64,000 nt of DNA, taken from Vibrio caribbeanicus ATCC BAA-2122 (GTDB taxonomy: Bacteria; Pseudomonadota; Gammaproteobacteria; Enterobacterales; Vibrionaceae). The notes beneath the pieces were generated by a model. The model ran no database searches. It worked only from the letters and a program-made list of their open reading frames with translations, and was not told the DNA's origin. The stretch is taken from contig NZ_AEIU01000068.1 in assembly GCF_000165125.1 (NCBI RefSeq), positions 62,001 to 126,000 of the forward strand, given 5' to 3'. Below are positions 47,044 through 54,906 of this stretch, piece by piece. A program made the translations under genes and the position numbers. Position 1 is the first letter of the stretch. Each line of letters starts with the position of its first letter.

Positions 47044-47989
47044 GGTCTCTGTTATGATTGTTACATACAATCAAGAAGACCTAATTGGGGAAACTATAGA
47101 CAGTGTATTGAATCAGGACTACTCAAATTTAGAAATTGTCGTTGCTGATGATGCCTCAACTGATAATACTCCTAATATCATTAAACAGTACTATGATAAA
47201 TATCCAGACATTATTGTGCCTGTATTGAACCAAACTAACCTAGGTATTACCGGGAACTCTAACGCATCACTTTTTGCTTGTAAGGGAGAACTGATTGCAA
47301 TTTTGGGTGGTGATGATCTGTTTCTTCCGGGGAAAATATCCAAACAAGTAAAAGTTTTTGATGATCCAGAGGTAGTGCTTTCTTATCACCCAGTAGATGT
47401 CTTTTTACATCAGACCAACGAAACCCTATTCCTTACTAATCAAACTGTCAAAGAACAAATTAATGATGTTTATGACATTATTGCAAAAGGAGGAATCCCA
47501 GGAGCATCCTCTATTATGGTAAGGGCTTCAGCGTGTCCCGAACATGGCTTTGATCCTAAGTTTCCAGTTGTCTCGGATTGGATTTTCTCAATAGAAACAG
47601 CTTACAAAGGTAAAGTAAAAGAAATTCCTGAGTTACTTGGCAGATACCGGAAGCACGGTAAAGGTGCAAGTGAGAGGACTTTTGAGTTATTGGATGAATC
47701 TTTATTGACACTTTCTACGATACAGCAACATTATCCAAATGACGAGAGATTGTCAGAAGCGTGCAGTAAAGGAAGATATAGGTATCTTTGCGGAGAACTT
47801 TTTCGTCAATTAAGTTCATTGAACTATATGCGATTTAAGTTTGTAGCTGGGAAAATTGCAGAAGATGTTCCAAAGACGAAAAAAGTACAATGGCGAATTA
47901 TTTCAATATTGACGCTTCACCCATTGTTTTTCAAAACGGCAGGAGTATTCATACCTAAAGTCAAAAGCTTGGTTAAAAGGTTCGTATGA
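47015..47989 (+). CDS. GT2 glycosyltransferase
   Basis: Family 2 glycosyltransferase of 324 residues: VSVMIVTYNQEDLIGETIDSVLNQDY, VVADDASTDNTPNIIKQYY, and LIAILGGDDLFLPGKISKQ with the acidic nucleotide-sugar site. I place the start at TTG 47015, 6 bases after GGAG and overlapping the wzx stop by 29 bases. The frame is open further upstream inside wzx. It should add one sugar of the O-unit on the cytoplasmic side; donor unknown. ATGA overlap with wzy follows. Confidence 0.84.
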   Translation: MESTKKNQPKVSVMIVTYNQEDLIGETIDSVLNQDYSNLEIVVADDASTDNTPNIIKQYYDKYPDIIVPVLNQTNLGITGNSNASLFACKGELIAILGGDDLFLPGKISKQVKVFDDPEVVLSYHPVDVFLHQTNETLFLTNQTVKEQINDVYDIIAKGGIPGASSIMVRASACPEHGFDPKFPVVSDWIFSIETAYKGKVKEIPELLGRYRKHGKGASERTFELLDESLLTLSTIQQHYPNDERLSEACSKGRYRYLCGELFRQLSSLNYMRFKFVAGKIAEDVPKTKKVQWRIISILTLHPLFFKTAGVFIPKVKSLVKRFV

Positions 47990-49125
47990 TGTTAACTTCA
48001 CCAATCATTGTATACTTTTTTGCCTGGGGGCTAGTTTTAACGCTTTATGCCCTAGGATTGACAACAAACCTCTTTCCATTTTCTTGGGAAGGCATGTTTA
48101 TGATCGCTGCCAATTTGGTATCTATGTTTGTGGCTTACTTGTTTACTACTTTGGGGCGACGGAGAAAAAAGATAACGCAGGACTATTTTGGTGTTGTAAA
48201 GCAATATGCCAAATTTTTATTTATATTCTGGCTCTTAGGGTCGCTAGTAGAAATTTATCATGGTAGGGGAGTCCCCCTTACTTGGGTGATTTTCGGTACC
48301 GGTCGACTGTACACAGAGTTTGGGATTCCTTCATTTCATGGTGTGATGAACGCATGTTACCTGCAACTAGTTACTTCGCTAGCATATCTCGGTTTAGTTC
48401 AGAAGAAGAGGATATACTTCTTCTTTATTCTAGTTTTATTAGCTTGGCCAATAATGATGCTCGGTCGAGGTATACTACTTAGTGCGTTGGTTCAGATCAC
48501 CGTAGTGGCCATGTTCTTTATCAAAGTAAAGCCTAAGTATTTTCTAGCCCTTTTACTTTTGGGGTTGATGTTTATTGTTGGTTTCGGTTTTTTGGGAGAT
48601 ATGAGGCAAAATGCCAATCCGTTTGAGTACCTAGTGAAAGATGACTACAAAGAGATTTTCTCCAGTTTACCTTCAGGCTTTCTCTGGGTTTATGTCTACC
48701 TCACCGCCGGCTTATCAAACTTGTTTTACAACTTACCAACGTTGGAGCCGACATATACATTTAATTATAGCTTTTCTAACATGCTGCCTACCATCGTTCG
48801 AGAATTTTTCGACATATCCGGGAGGAATGACCTTTTTTTATTCGTCGACCACAACTTGAATACATCGACAGTGTACGCTGGATTTGCTTCTGATTTTTGG
48901 ATTCTTGGAGGTTTTGTCATGGTAGCACTTATTCAGCTGTTTGCATGTATGGCTTATCGAATTGCAATGTGGGGACGGCCATGGGGGATTTTCGCTTACA
49001 CAGTATTTTTCCAAATTTTATTATTCTCTATCTTCTATGATATGTTCTTCTTACTTCCTACATTATTTCAGTTAGCTATGACAATGCTACTGTATGCTTA
49101 TTCGCAATTTGGTTATAGAAAATGA
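47986..49125 (+). CDS. wzy: O-antigen polymerase Wzy
   Basis: 379-residue membrane protein with about 10 hydrophobic helices and a sizeable extracytoplasmic loop around residues 205-300 (GDMRQNANPFEYLVKDDYKEI to DHNLNTSTVYAGFASDFWILGG). This layout, the GRGILLSALVQ block and the place between wzx and acetyltransferase identify an O-antigen polymerase. Wzy sequences vary greatly between serotypes, so the call rests on topology and context. It overlaps both neighbours by 4 bases. Confidence 0.82.
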   Translation: MMLTSPIIVYFFAWGLVLTLYALGLTTNLFPFSWEGMFMIAANLVSMFVAYLFTTLGRRRKKITQDYFGVVKQYAKFLFIFWLLGSLVEIYHGRGVPLTWVIFGTGRLYTEFGIPSFHGVMNACYLQLVTSLAYLGLVQKKRIYFFFILVLLAWPIMMLGRGILLSALVQITVVAMFFIKVKPKYFLALLLLGLMFIVGFGFLGDMRQNANPFEYLVKDDYKEIFSSLPSGFLWVYVYLTAGLSNLFYNLPTLEPTYTFNYSFSNMLPTIVREFFDISGRNDLFLFVDHNLNTSTVYAGFASDFWILGGFVMVALIQLFACMAYRIAMWGRPWGIFAYTVFFQILLFSIFYDMFFLLPTLFQLAMTMLLYAYSQFGYRK

Positions 49126-49655
49126 AAAAATTAGTGCTTAGTGACATAGATAATTATCTAATGCTTAGTAGGGGGGAGCATTACTCGGCTAACATGTTTA
49201 AGCGATTGATTACCATGATCTCTCCTAGGATGCTTCCAGTACTGTTCGTTAGAATATCAACATCAAATTTACCAATCATAAATCGTATTTTTTCGATAAT
49301 TAATGTGATGCTATTTGGTATAGAAGTTAATTCGCAATGTCAAATTGGCCGGGGATTATTCTTACCGCATACCAGTGGCACTGTAATAGGTGCCAGAGAA
49401 ATTGGTGATAATTGCACCATATTTCAGGGGGTTACTCTTGGGGCTAAGAACCTGGATTTTTCCAACGCAGATGATAAGCGCCCTGTAATTGGTAATAATG
49501 TAACTATTGGCGCGGGAGCGAAAGTGCTTGGGGGCATTTCTATTGGCAATAATGTTAAGATAGGAGCCAATACTGTTGTAACTAAATCTATACCCGATGG
49601 CAAAACTGTCATTGGATCAAAAGCGACAATTATTGGTTCGGGTGATGACGAGTAA
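49122..49655 (+). CDS. serine acetyltransferase-like hexapeptide acetyltransferase
   Basis: 177-residue left-handed beta-helix acyltransferase. From residue about 68 it has the CysE-type repeats: NSQCQIGRGLFLPHTSGTVIG, NCTIFQGVTLGAK, VIGNNVTIGAGAKVLGGISIGNNVKIGANTVV. It probably O- or N-acetylates an O-antigen sugar; because no dedicated FdtC/QdtC-type N-acetyltransferase is seen beside fdtA-fdtB, it is one candidate for that role (inference). It overlaps wzy by 4 bases and the next gene by 11. Confidence 0.83.
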   Translation: MKKLVLSDIDNYLMLSRGEHYSANMFKRLITMISPRMLPVLFVRISTSNLPIINRIFSIINVMLFGIEVNSQCQIGRGLFLPHTSGTVIGAREIGDNCTIFQGVTLGAKNLDFSNADDKRPVIGNNVTIGAGAKVLGGISIGNNVKIGANTVVTKSIPDGKTVIGSKATIIGSGDDE

Positions 49656-50640
49656 AACAAAAGTACTTTTAATATGTCCTCGCTTTTTTGGTTATGAGGA
49701 AAGAATTTGCTCTAAGCTTTTGGAGTTAGAATATGATGTCGACCTCATTATTGATACTCCTTCTGATAAGGGAGTTATTAAAGGTCTGATTCGTTTGTTC
49801 AGACCGTTGTTTAGAGGTTATATTACAAGAAGCCTTTCTGAAAAAATTAAAGAAGTTGAAAATCAAAATTATAGCAAGATAATTATTGTAAAAGGTGAGT
49901 ATGTTACTGAAGAAATATTAAGATATATAAAGTGCAGATTCTCAGGTGCGGAATTAATTTATTATAACTGGGATTCTATTAAGAACAGTCCGTACTCTTT
50001 AAGCCTTATTGAACAGGTCTCACGAGCATATACGTTTGACTCCTTCGATTCCGAATGTCACAAGAAACTCCAATTATTACCCCTGTTTTATGTGGATGAA
50101 TATAGGCAAGAGGTTATAGTTGATGACTTAAAATATGATGTGTGCTTCGTCGGTACAGCAAGAAAGGGTCGTTTTAGCTGTATTGAAAAAATATCTTCTT
50201 TACAAGAAGAACTCTCATTATGTTTTTACGTTTATGTTCAGTCTAGAATTAAGCATTATATTAATATTTTAATGATTGAGAAATATAGCAAGTTTGACAA
50301 GAGGTATATTAATTTTTCTCCTATCACTGCAGTCAAGATAAAAGAGATCTTTGATAGCTCTAAGGCGGTTCTTGATATTCAACATCCATCACAGTCAGGT
50401 TTGACCATGAGGACTTTTGAGTGTTTGGCATCTGGAAAAAAACTAATTACTACAAATGAAAATATTAAATATTATGATTTCTATAATGAAGAAAATATCT
50501 TTATTTTACGAAATGGCAATATAGGTGAATTACAAAGCTTTATAAGAAAACCATATGTTGAATTAAATAAAGATTTGGTAAAAAAATATAGCTTGGAAAG
50601 TTGGTCTAAAACAATCATGGGATGCGACAATGAATGGTAA
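49645..50640 (+). CDS. glycosyltransferase, GT-B/CgeB-like
   Basis: 331 residues from ATG 49645 (MTSKTKVLLICPRFFGYEERI). The N-terminal Rossmann-like half contains IIIVKGEYVTEEILRYI and LIYYNWDSIKNSPY. The C-terminal half carries QHPSQSGLTMRTFECLASGKKLITTN, the glutamate-containing donor-site block of GT1/CgeB-type glycosyltransferases. It overlaps the acetyltransferase by 11 bases. The frame upstream of 49645 lies inside the acetyltransferase gene and is not used. The donor is unknown. Confidence 0.8.
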   Translation: MTSKTKVLLICPRFFGYEERICSKLLELEYDVDLIIDTPSDKGVIKGLIRLFRPLFRGYITRSLSEKIKEVENQNYSKIIIVKGEYVTEEILRYIKCRFSGAELIYYNWDSIKNSPYSLSLIEQVSRAYTFDSFDSECHKKLQLLPLFYVDEYRQEVIVDDLKYDVCFVGTARKGRFSCIEKISSLQEELSLCFYVYVQSRIKHYINILMIEKYSKFDKRYINFSPITAVKIKEIFDSSKAVLDIQHPSQSGLTMRTFECLASGKKLITTNENIKYYDFYNEENIFILRNGNIGELQSFIRKPYVELNKDLVKKYSLESWSKTIMGCDNEW

Positions 50641-50773
50641 TATTCAAGTGTCAAGAATTGTTGCTGGTTTGTGCGTGTTTTCTTTTCATACGGAAATTTG
50701 TTTTTTTAGTATGGAGGGGGCTGAAACAAGAAACTGTTCTTTTGAGTCAATAGAGGGCGATTACACTTTATGA
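50630..50773 (+). CDS. 47-residue ORF bridging two O-antigen genes, possible deletion remnant
   Basis: Small open frame, ATG 50630 to TGA 50773, reading MNGNIQVSRIVAGLCVFSFH ... FESIEGDYTL. Its start overlaps the glycosyltransferase stop by 11 bases, and its stop overlaps the next ATG as ATGA, the same style of coupling as the true genes of this operon. No family is recognised and it is far too short for a glycosyltransferase. It may be the fused ends of a gene lost by internal deletion, or a small gene in its own right. Confidence 0.4.
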   Translation: MNGNIQVSRIVAGLCVFSFHTEICFFSMEGAETRNCSFESIEGDYTL

Positions 50774-51696
50774 AAACTTTGATTACTGGAGCGTCAGGCT
50801 TCATAGGTAGCGAAGTTGTAAAAAGCAGAGCTGCGAGATTTAGGCTTGTTTCTAGAAATCTAAGATCTAATCCGATTGAAACTGATGAAAGCGACATCTT
50901 TTATGTTGAATCCATAGATAGTTCGACAGATTGGACGGGAGCGTTTGGAAACATTGACTCTGTTTTGCATTTAGCAGGACTTGCTCACAATAAGGATTCT
51001 AAGCCTGCTGACTATGATGAGGTGAATTTTCTTGGGACTATTAGGCTTGCTCAAGAGGCGCAGAAGCAAGGTGTCAAACGATTTGTTTTCGTCAGTACAA
51101 TCGGCGTATTGGGCCGATGCTCCAAAGAAGGCCCCTTGAATAGATTTAGTTCAACGGCTCCATATGACTGTTACTCCAAATCAAAGTTAAAAGCTGAAAG
51201 AGCTTTACAGGAGCTGGCAAGTAAAGGAAGTATGGAGTTAGTTATTGTTCGACCCACTTTAGTGTATGGTGCGCATGCCCCTGGTAACTTTCAGAAGCTA
51301 GTAAAGTTAGTCAATCTTTCTCCAATTTTGCCTTTTGGTTTAGCCAATAATCGACGCAGTTTTATCTCGGTTTACAACTTGTCAGATCTACTGCTGCGCT
51401 GCTTAACTCACGAACAAGCCGCAGGCCATATTTTTCATGCATGCGAACAAGAACCGATTTCAACCAAAGATTTTGTCAACAAAGTGGCAAAAGGATTAAA
51501 TAAATCTCTAATACAAGCCAAGATCCCACCGAAATTAATGAAAGTCTTTCTGACTTGTATTGGAAAAAAAATAACGTATGATCAACTGTTTGGGGACCTT
51601 GAAGTGGATGGAGCATGCTCACAAAAGACCTTGAACTGGTCCCCCCCGTATACTATTGACGAATCTATGAAATTTTTAAGGAATACAAATGATTAG
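50770..51696 (+). CDS. NAD-dependent epimerase/reductase, WbpV-like
   Basis: 308-residue extended SDR: TLITGASGFIGSEVV, LHLAGLAHNKDSKPADYDEVNFLGT, FVSTIGVLG, catalytic YSKSKLKAE, IVRPTLVYG and RRSFISVYNLSDLL. It resembles WbpV and related 4-ketoreductases/UDP-hexosamine 4-epimerases encoded next to the initiating transferase in Pseudomonas and Vibrio O-antigen loci. With the WbpM-like dehydratase at the end of the operon, it would give UDP-QuiNAc or UDP-FucNAc (inference). It overlaps the next gene by 8 bases. Confidence 0.83.
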   Translation: MKTLITGASGFIGSEVVKSRAARFRLVSRNLRSNPIETDESDIFYVESIDSSTDWTGAFGNIDSVLHLAGLAHNKDSKPADYDEVNFLGTIRLAQEAQKQGVKRFVFVSTIGVLGRCSKEGPLNRFSSTAPYDCYSKSKLKAERALQELASKGSMELVIVRPTLVYGAHAPGNFQKLVKLVNLSPILPFGLANNRRSFISVYNLSDLLLRCLTHEQAAGHIFHACEQEPISTKDFVNKVAKGLNKSLIQAKIPPKLMKVFLTCIGKKITYDQLFGDLEVDGACSQKTLNWSPPYTIDESMKFLRNTND

Positions 51697-52237
51697 GCTT
51701 ATTGACTTCATTGCATCTTTTTTGGGTTTGCTTCTCTTTAGTCCTATCATGCTTATCGTTTTGATATTGGGATACTTTGACACTGGAGCCCCTATATTCG
51801 TTCAAGAAAGAGTCGGTAAAAGTAAGAAGCCTTTTAATTTAATCAAGTTCAGGACTATGCCTGTACACACGGCCTCTGTAGCTAGCCACCTTGCCAAAGA
51901 TGTGGAAATTACTAAGTTAGGCTTAGTATTGCGGAAAACAAAGCTTGATGAACTTCCTCAACTGATTAACGTTTTAAAAGGAGAGATGAGCCTTGTTGGT
52001 CCAAGGCCAAATTTGTTTAATCAGGTGGAGTTAATAAAGGAACGTGATATACTGGACGTCTACAATGTTTTGCCAGGTATTACAGGTCTAGCACAAGTTA
52101 ATAATATAGATATGTCTGAGCCTGAAAGGTTGGCAATGGTTGATAAAGAGATGATTGATTCGTTAAATTTGGCCAATTACTTTAAATATATCTTGCAAAC
52201 AATCGTTGGGAAAGGAGCTGGGGATGCAGTTCGTTAG
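51689..52237 (+). CDS. initiating phosphoglycosyl transferase (bacterial sugar transferase)
   Basis: 182-residue monotopic phosphoglycosyl transferase (PglC/WcaJ C-terminal type): N-terminal membrane hairpin (LIDFIASFLGLLLFSPIMLIVLI), then APIFVQERVGKSKKPFNLIKFRTM, LRKTKLDELPQLINVLKGEMSLVGPRPNL with the catalytic DE pair, and LPGITGLAQVNN. It transfers a sugar 1-phosphate to undecaprenyl phosphate to start the O-unit, probably the 2-acetamido-2,6-dideoxyhexose made by its neighbours (inference). Confidence 0.9.
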   Translation: MIRLIDFIASFLGLLLFSPIMLIVLILGYFDTGAPIFVQERVGKSKKPFNLIKFRTMPVHTASVASHLAKDVEITKLGLVLRKTKLDELPQLINVLKGEMSLVGPRPNLFNQVELIKERDILDVYNVLPGITGLAQVNNIDMSEPERLAMVDKEMIDSLNLANYFKYILQTIVGKGAGDAVR

Positions 52238-52268
52238 TTTTTTGAATATGGGTTATGACGATTAAACT

Positions 52269-53213
52269 ATGAAAAAGAAATTTTCCTTAGTTATTCCTGT
52301 TTATAAAAACCAAGAATCTATACCAGCGTTGCTGAAAGTCATCGAGCATATGTCTACCGAGCTAGATAGGGATCTCGAGGTTGTGTTTGTAGTCGATGGT
52401 AGTCCAGATAACAGTTTTAACATATTAAGTGCGCAGCTAGAATCACTTCAGTTTCCTGCGAAATTAATTAGCCACTCCCGTAACTTCGGTTCTTTTGCTG
52501 CAGTACGCACTGGTTTAGCACATTGTACCGGAGAATACTCATGTGTAATGGCTGCTGATTTGCAAGAGCCCGTTTCTTTATTTATTTCTATGTTTAGAGA
52601 GCTTTCCCAAGGTGAGTGTGATGTTGTGGTAGGAACTCGTGATTCTCGTTCTGACCCATTCTTATCCAAAGTGTTTTCAAGTGTTTACTGGAAGCTTTAC
52701 CGAAAATTCGTAGTGCCAGATATGCCTAAAAGTGGTGTGGATGTTTTTGGATGCAACAGTGTGTTCCGAAAACAAATCCTTAGTCTTAATGAGTCTAGGA
52801 CATCACTAGTCGCTTTAATCTATTGGTTAGGCTTTAATAGGATTGAAATCTCATATACGAGAAGTCGACGAGAGTTTGGTGTTTCTTCTTGGACGATGAA
52901 GAAAAAAGTTGAATACATGTTAGATAGTGTTTTTTCTTTTACCGATTTGCCTATCAAGGTACTGTTACGTCTGGGAGTTTTAGGTATTCTTGTATCACTA
53001 TGCTTGGGTGTATTAGTTTTGCTTTCCCGATTTTTCGGTTTGATCACAGAGCCTGGCTATTCAGCGACAGTAGTACTTGTTATGTTTTTCGGAGCGTTAA
53101 ACCTATTTGGACTAGGTTTGGCTGGTGAATATGCTTGGCGAGCTTATGAGAATACAAAGCAAAGACCTCAGTCGATAATAAGGATAATGGTTAGCAATGA
53201 TAACAAATATTAG
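52269..53213 (+). CDS. GtrB-like undecaprenyl-phosphate glycosyltransferase
   Basis: 314-residue GT2 of the dolichol-phosphate mannosyltransferase type: FSLVIPVYKNQESIPALLKVI, VFVVDGSPDNSF, SHSRNFGSFAAVRTGL, and MAADLQEP with the acidic site, followed by two C-terminal membrane helices (VLLRLGVLGILVSLCLGVLVLL and ATVVLVMFFGALNLFGLGLAGEYAWR). GtrB proteins charge undecaprenyl phosphate with glucose or another sugar on the cytoplasmic side. It is first of the gtrB-gtrC-gtrA-like trio. Confidence 0.86.
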   Translation: MKKKFSLVIPVYKNQESIPALLKVIEHMSTELDRDLEVVFVVDGSPDNSFNILSAQLESLQFPAKLISHSRNFGSFAAVRTGLAHCTGEYSCVMAADLQEPVSLFISMFRELSQGECDVVVGTRDSRSDPFLSKVFSSVYWKLYRKFVVPDMPKSGVDVFGCNSVFRKQILSLNESRTSLVALIYWLGFNRIEISYTRSRREFGVSSWTMKKKVEYMLDSVFSFTDLPIKVLLRLGVLGILVSLCLGVLVLLSRFFGLITEPGYSATVVLVMFFGALNLFGLGLAGEYAWRAYENTKQRPQSIIRIMVSNDNKY

Positions 53214-54528
53214 ACATACTGCTGATATGAACAAAAACGTTTTTTATATTGGCTTGCTGGGCCTTATTTTGATCGGCTTGTTCTTCTATTTCTATTCACT
53301 TACTCATCCTGTTTGTTGTGATGCAAATTATTATTTGTCATTGGCAAAAGATATAAATTTAAATGGAATCGAGTCTTTTAATGACCAAGTAAGAACTTGG
53401 GGCTACCCATGGTTTTTGTCGATTGTAGTAGAAATTTCTTCTTTTATTAATGTTCCGCTACACTTTTCTATATTCTTTATTCAGCTAGTACTATATTATC
53501 TGGCAATTTTGTATTGCTATAATTCTTTGGTGAGAATAAACGGAAACGTTGCAATTACCAGTTATATCTTTCTCTGTTTTAATGTTTTTGCTATCCCATA
53601 TTCGGTCTTGACGCTGACAGACTCCGTGTATTTGACTTTGATATTAGTGTTTTATGCGCAGATGTTTTGCCTGTTACATCAATTAGAAAAGACTGACATT
53701 GATGTTTCTAAGCTCCTTGCCTGGATGTCTTTTGTTGTATGTGTGAATATCGTTATCCGTCCTGCATCGGTCTGGATGCTAGTTCCATTGTTTTGTTTGA
53801 TATCGTACGCTGCTATTCGTAGACAGATTCATTTCTTGCAATTTTCATGTATGTCAGTTTTAGCTGTATCGCCACTTATTATTCAAATGGCAATAAATAC
53901 TATTCATTATGGTAAACATACATTTCTTCCAGTTATCGAACTAGGTGAATTACAAATAAAATGGGGAATACAGTATATTAAGTATGGCACTTGGTTAGGA
54001 GGTGGAGCTCCGCAAAATTATTATCCATCAACCGCACTTATTGATAATTCTCAGTCAGATCTAGGGCTTATTTGGTATCTTTACAATTTCTTCGATGGTA
54101 TAAAACTACTTTTCGTAAAGTTTATCGGGGCTTTTGACTTTGACTATCTAGTACCATATGTATATAGCAAGCCATATGTGCCATATTTGCCATCCATCAT
54201 GGCATTTGCATTTCTTTGGATTGGGCTGCTATTTACAGTTTGTAACCTGATGAGCAATAGGTTAGGTAACTTAAGGTTCATACCTTTGATCATATTGGTA
54301 TCTTGGGGGGCAGTGTCACTTTCTTCTGCTCTTGAATTGCGCTTTACGTTGCCTATATTGCTATACTTTATGATTACAGCTCCGCTATTTTATGAGTATT
54401 TCTATAAATCAGCCTCTTCTAGAGCAAAATTATTTTATGCGTTAGGTGGTATTGGTTTTGTTGCAATGTGTGGGTTTGTCTCCGCTTTTGTTCGGAGCCA
54501 AAGTAGTGTTTTACCCTATGTTCAGTAA
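53197..54528 (+). CDS. membrane glycosyltransferase, GT39/GtrC-like
   Basis: 443-residue polytopic membrane protein with about 10-12 helices. A first extracytoplasmic loop carries HPVCCDANYYLSLAKDI, an acidic site placed as in GT39/GT83 C-type glycosyltransferases that use lipid-phosphate sugars; RTWGYPWFLSIV follows. It would transfer the sugar brought by the GtrB/GtrA partners to the O-antigen in the periplasm. I use ATG 53197, overlapping gtrB by 17 bases; ATG 53227 (MNKNVFYIGLL) is a good alternative, and neither has a strong ribosome binding site. Confidence 0.75.
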   Translation: MITNIRHTADMNKNVFYIGLLGLILIGLFFYFYSLTHPVCCDANYYLSLAKDINLNGIESFNDQVRTWGYPWFLSIVVEISSFINVPLHFSIFFIQLVLYYLAILYCYNSLVRINGNVAITSYIFLCFNVFAIPYSVLTLTDSVYLTLILVFYAQMFCLLHQLEKTDIDVSKLLAWMSFVVCVNIVIRPASVWMLVPLFCLISYAAIRRQIHFLQFSCMSVLAVSPLIIQMAINTIHYGKHTFLPVIELGELQIKWGIQYIKYGTWLGGGAPQNYYPSTALIDNSQSDLGLIWYLYNFFDGIKLLFVKFIGAFDFDYLVPYVYSKPYVPYLPSIMAFAFLWIGLLFTVCNLMSNRLGNLRFIPLIILVSWGAVSLSSALELRFTLPILLYFMITAPLFYEYFYKSASSRAKLFYALGGIGFVAMCGFVSAFVRSQSSVLPYVQ

Positions 54529-54531
54529 CTC

Positions 54532-54906
54532 ATGAAAAAGTTTGTTAAGTTTATAGCTGTTGGCTTAGGTGGGACGCTCTTTTCCTACTTTTGTTATCTG
54601 TTATTGTTAAACTTTTTGACTTATCAGCAAAGTTACTTTGTTTCATACGCTCTGGGTATAGTCTACTCATACATTTTTAATTCTAGGTTTGTTTTTAAAG
54701 CTGGCCTTAGTATTAAAAAGTTTCTTATATTTCCGTCAGTTTATATTCTACAATATTTATTTTCGGCATCGGGGCTATTTTGGCTTGTAGATAAGTTGCA
54801 CTTAAACGCGAGCTATGCCCCGATAGTTGTTAGTGTGGTCACCATTCCTATAACTTTCGTTGTCTCTAAATTAGTTTTAGAGACAACGGAAACTAGGGCC
54901 AATTGA
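54532..54906 (+). CDS. GtrA-like membrane protein
   Basis: 124-residue GtrA family protein with four transmembrane segments (KFIAVGLGGTLFSYFCYLLLL; YFVSYALGIVYSYIFNSRFVFK; FPSVYILQYLFSASGLFWLV; APIVVSVVTIPITFVVSKLVL). The NSRFVFK motif after the second helix is typical. GtrA is proposed to flip undecaprenyl-phosphate sugar to the periplasm. It lies 3 bases after the GT39-like gene and overlaps the next start. Confidence 0.88.
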   Translation: MKKFVKFIAVGLGGTLFSYFCYLLLLNFLTYQQSYFVSYALGIVYSYIFNSRFVFKAGLSIKKFLIFPSVYILQYLFSASGLFWLVDKLHLNASYAPIVVSVVTIPITFVVSKLVLETTETRAN

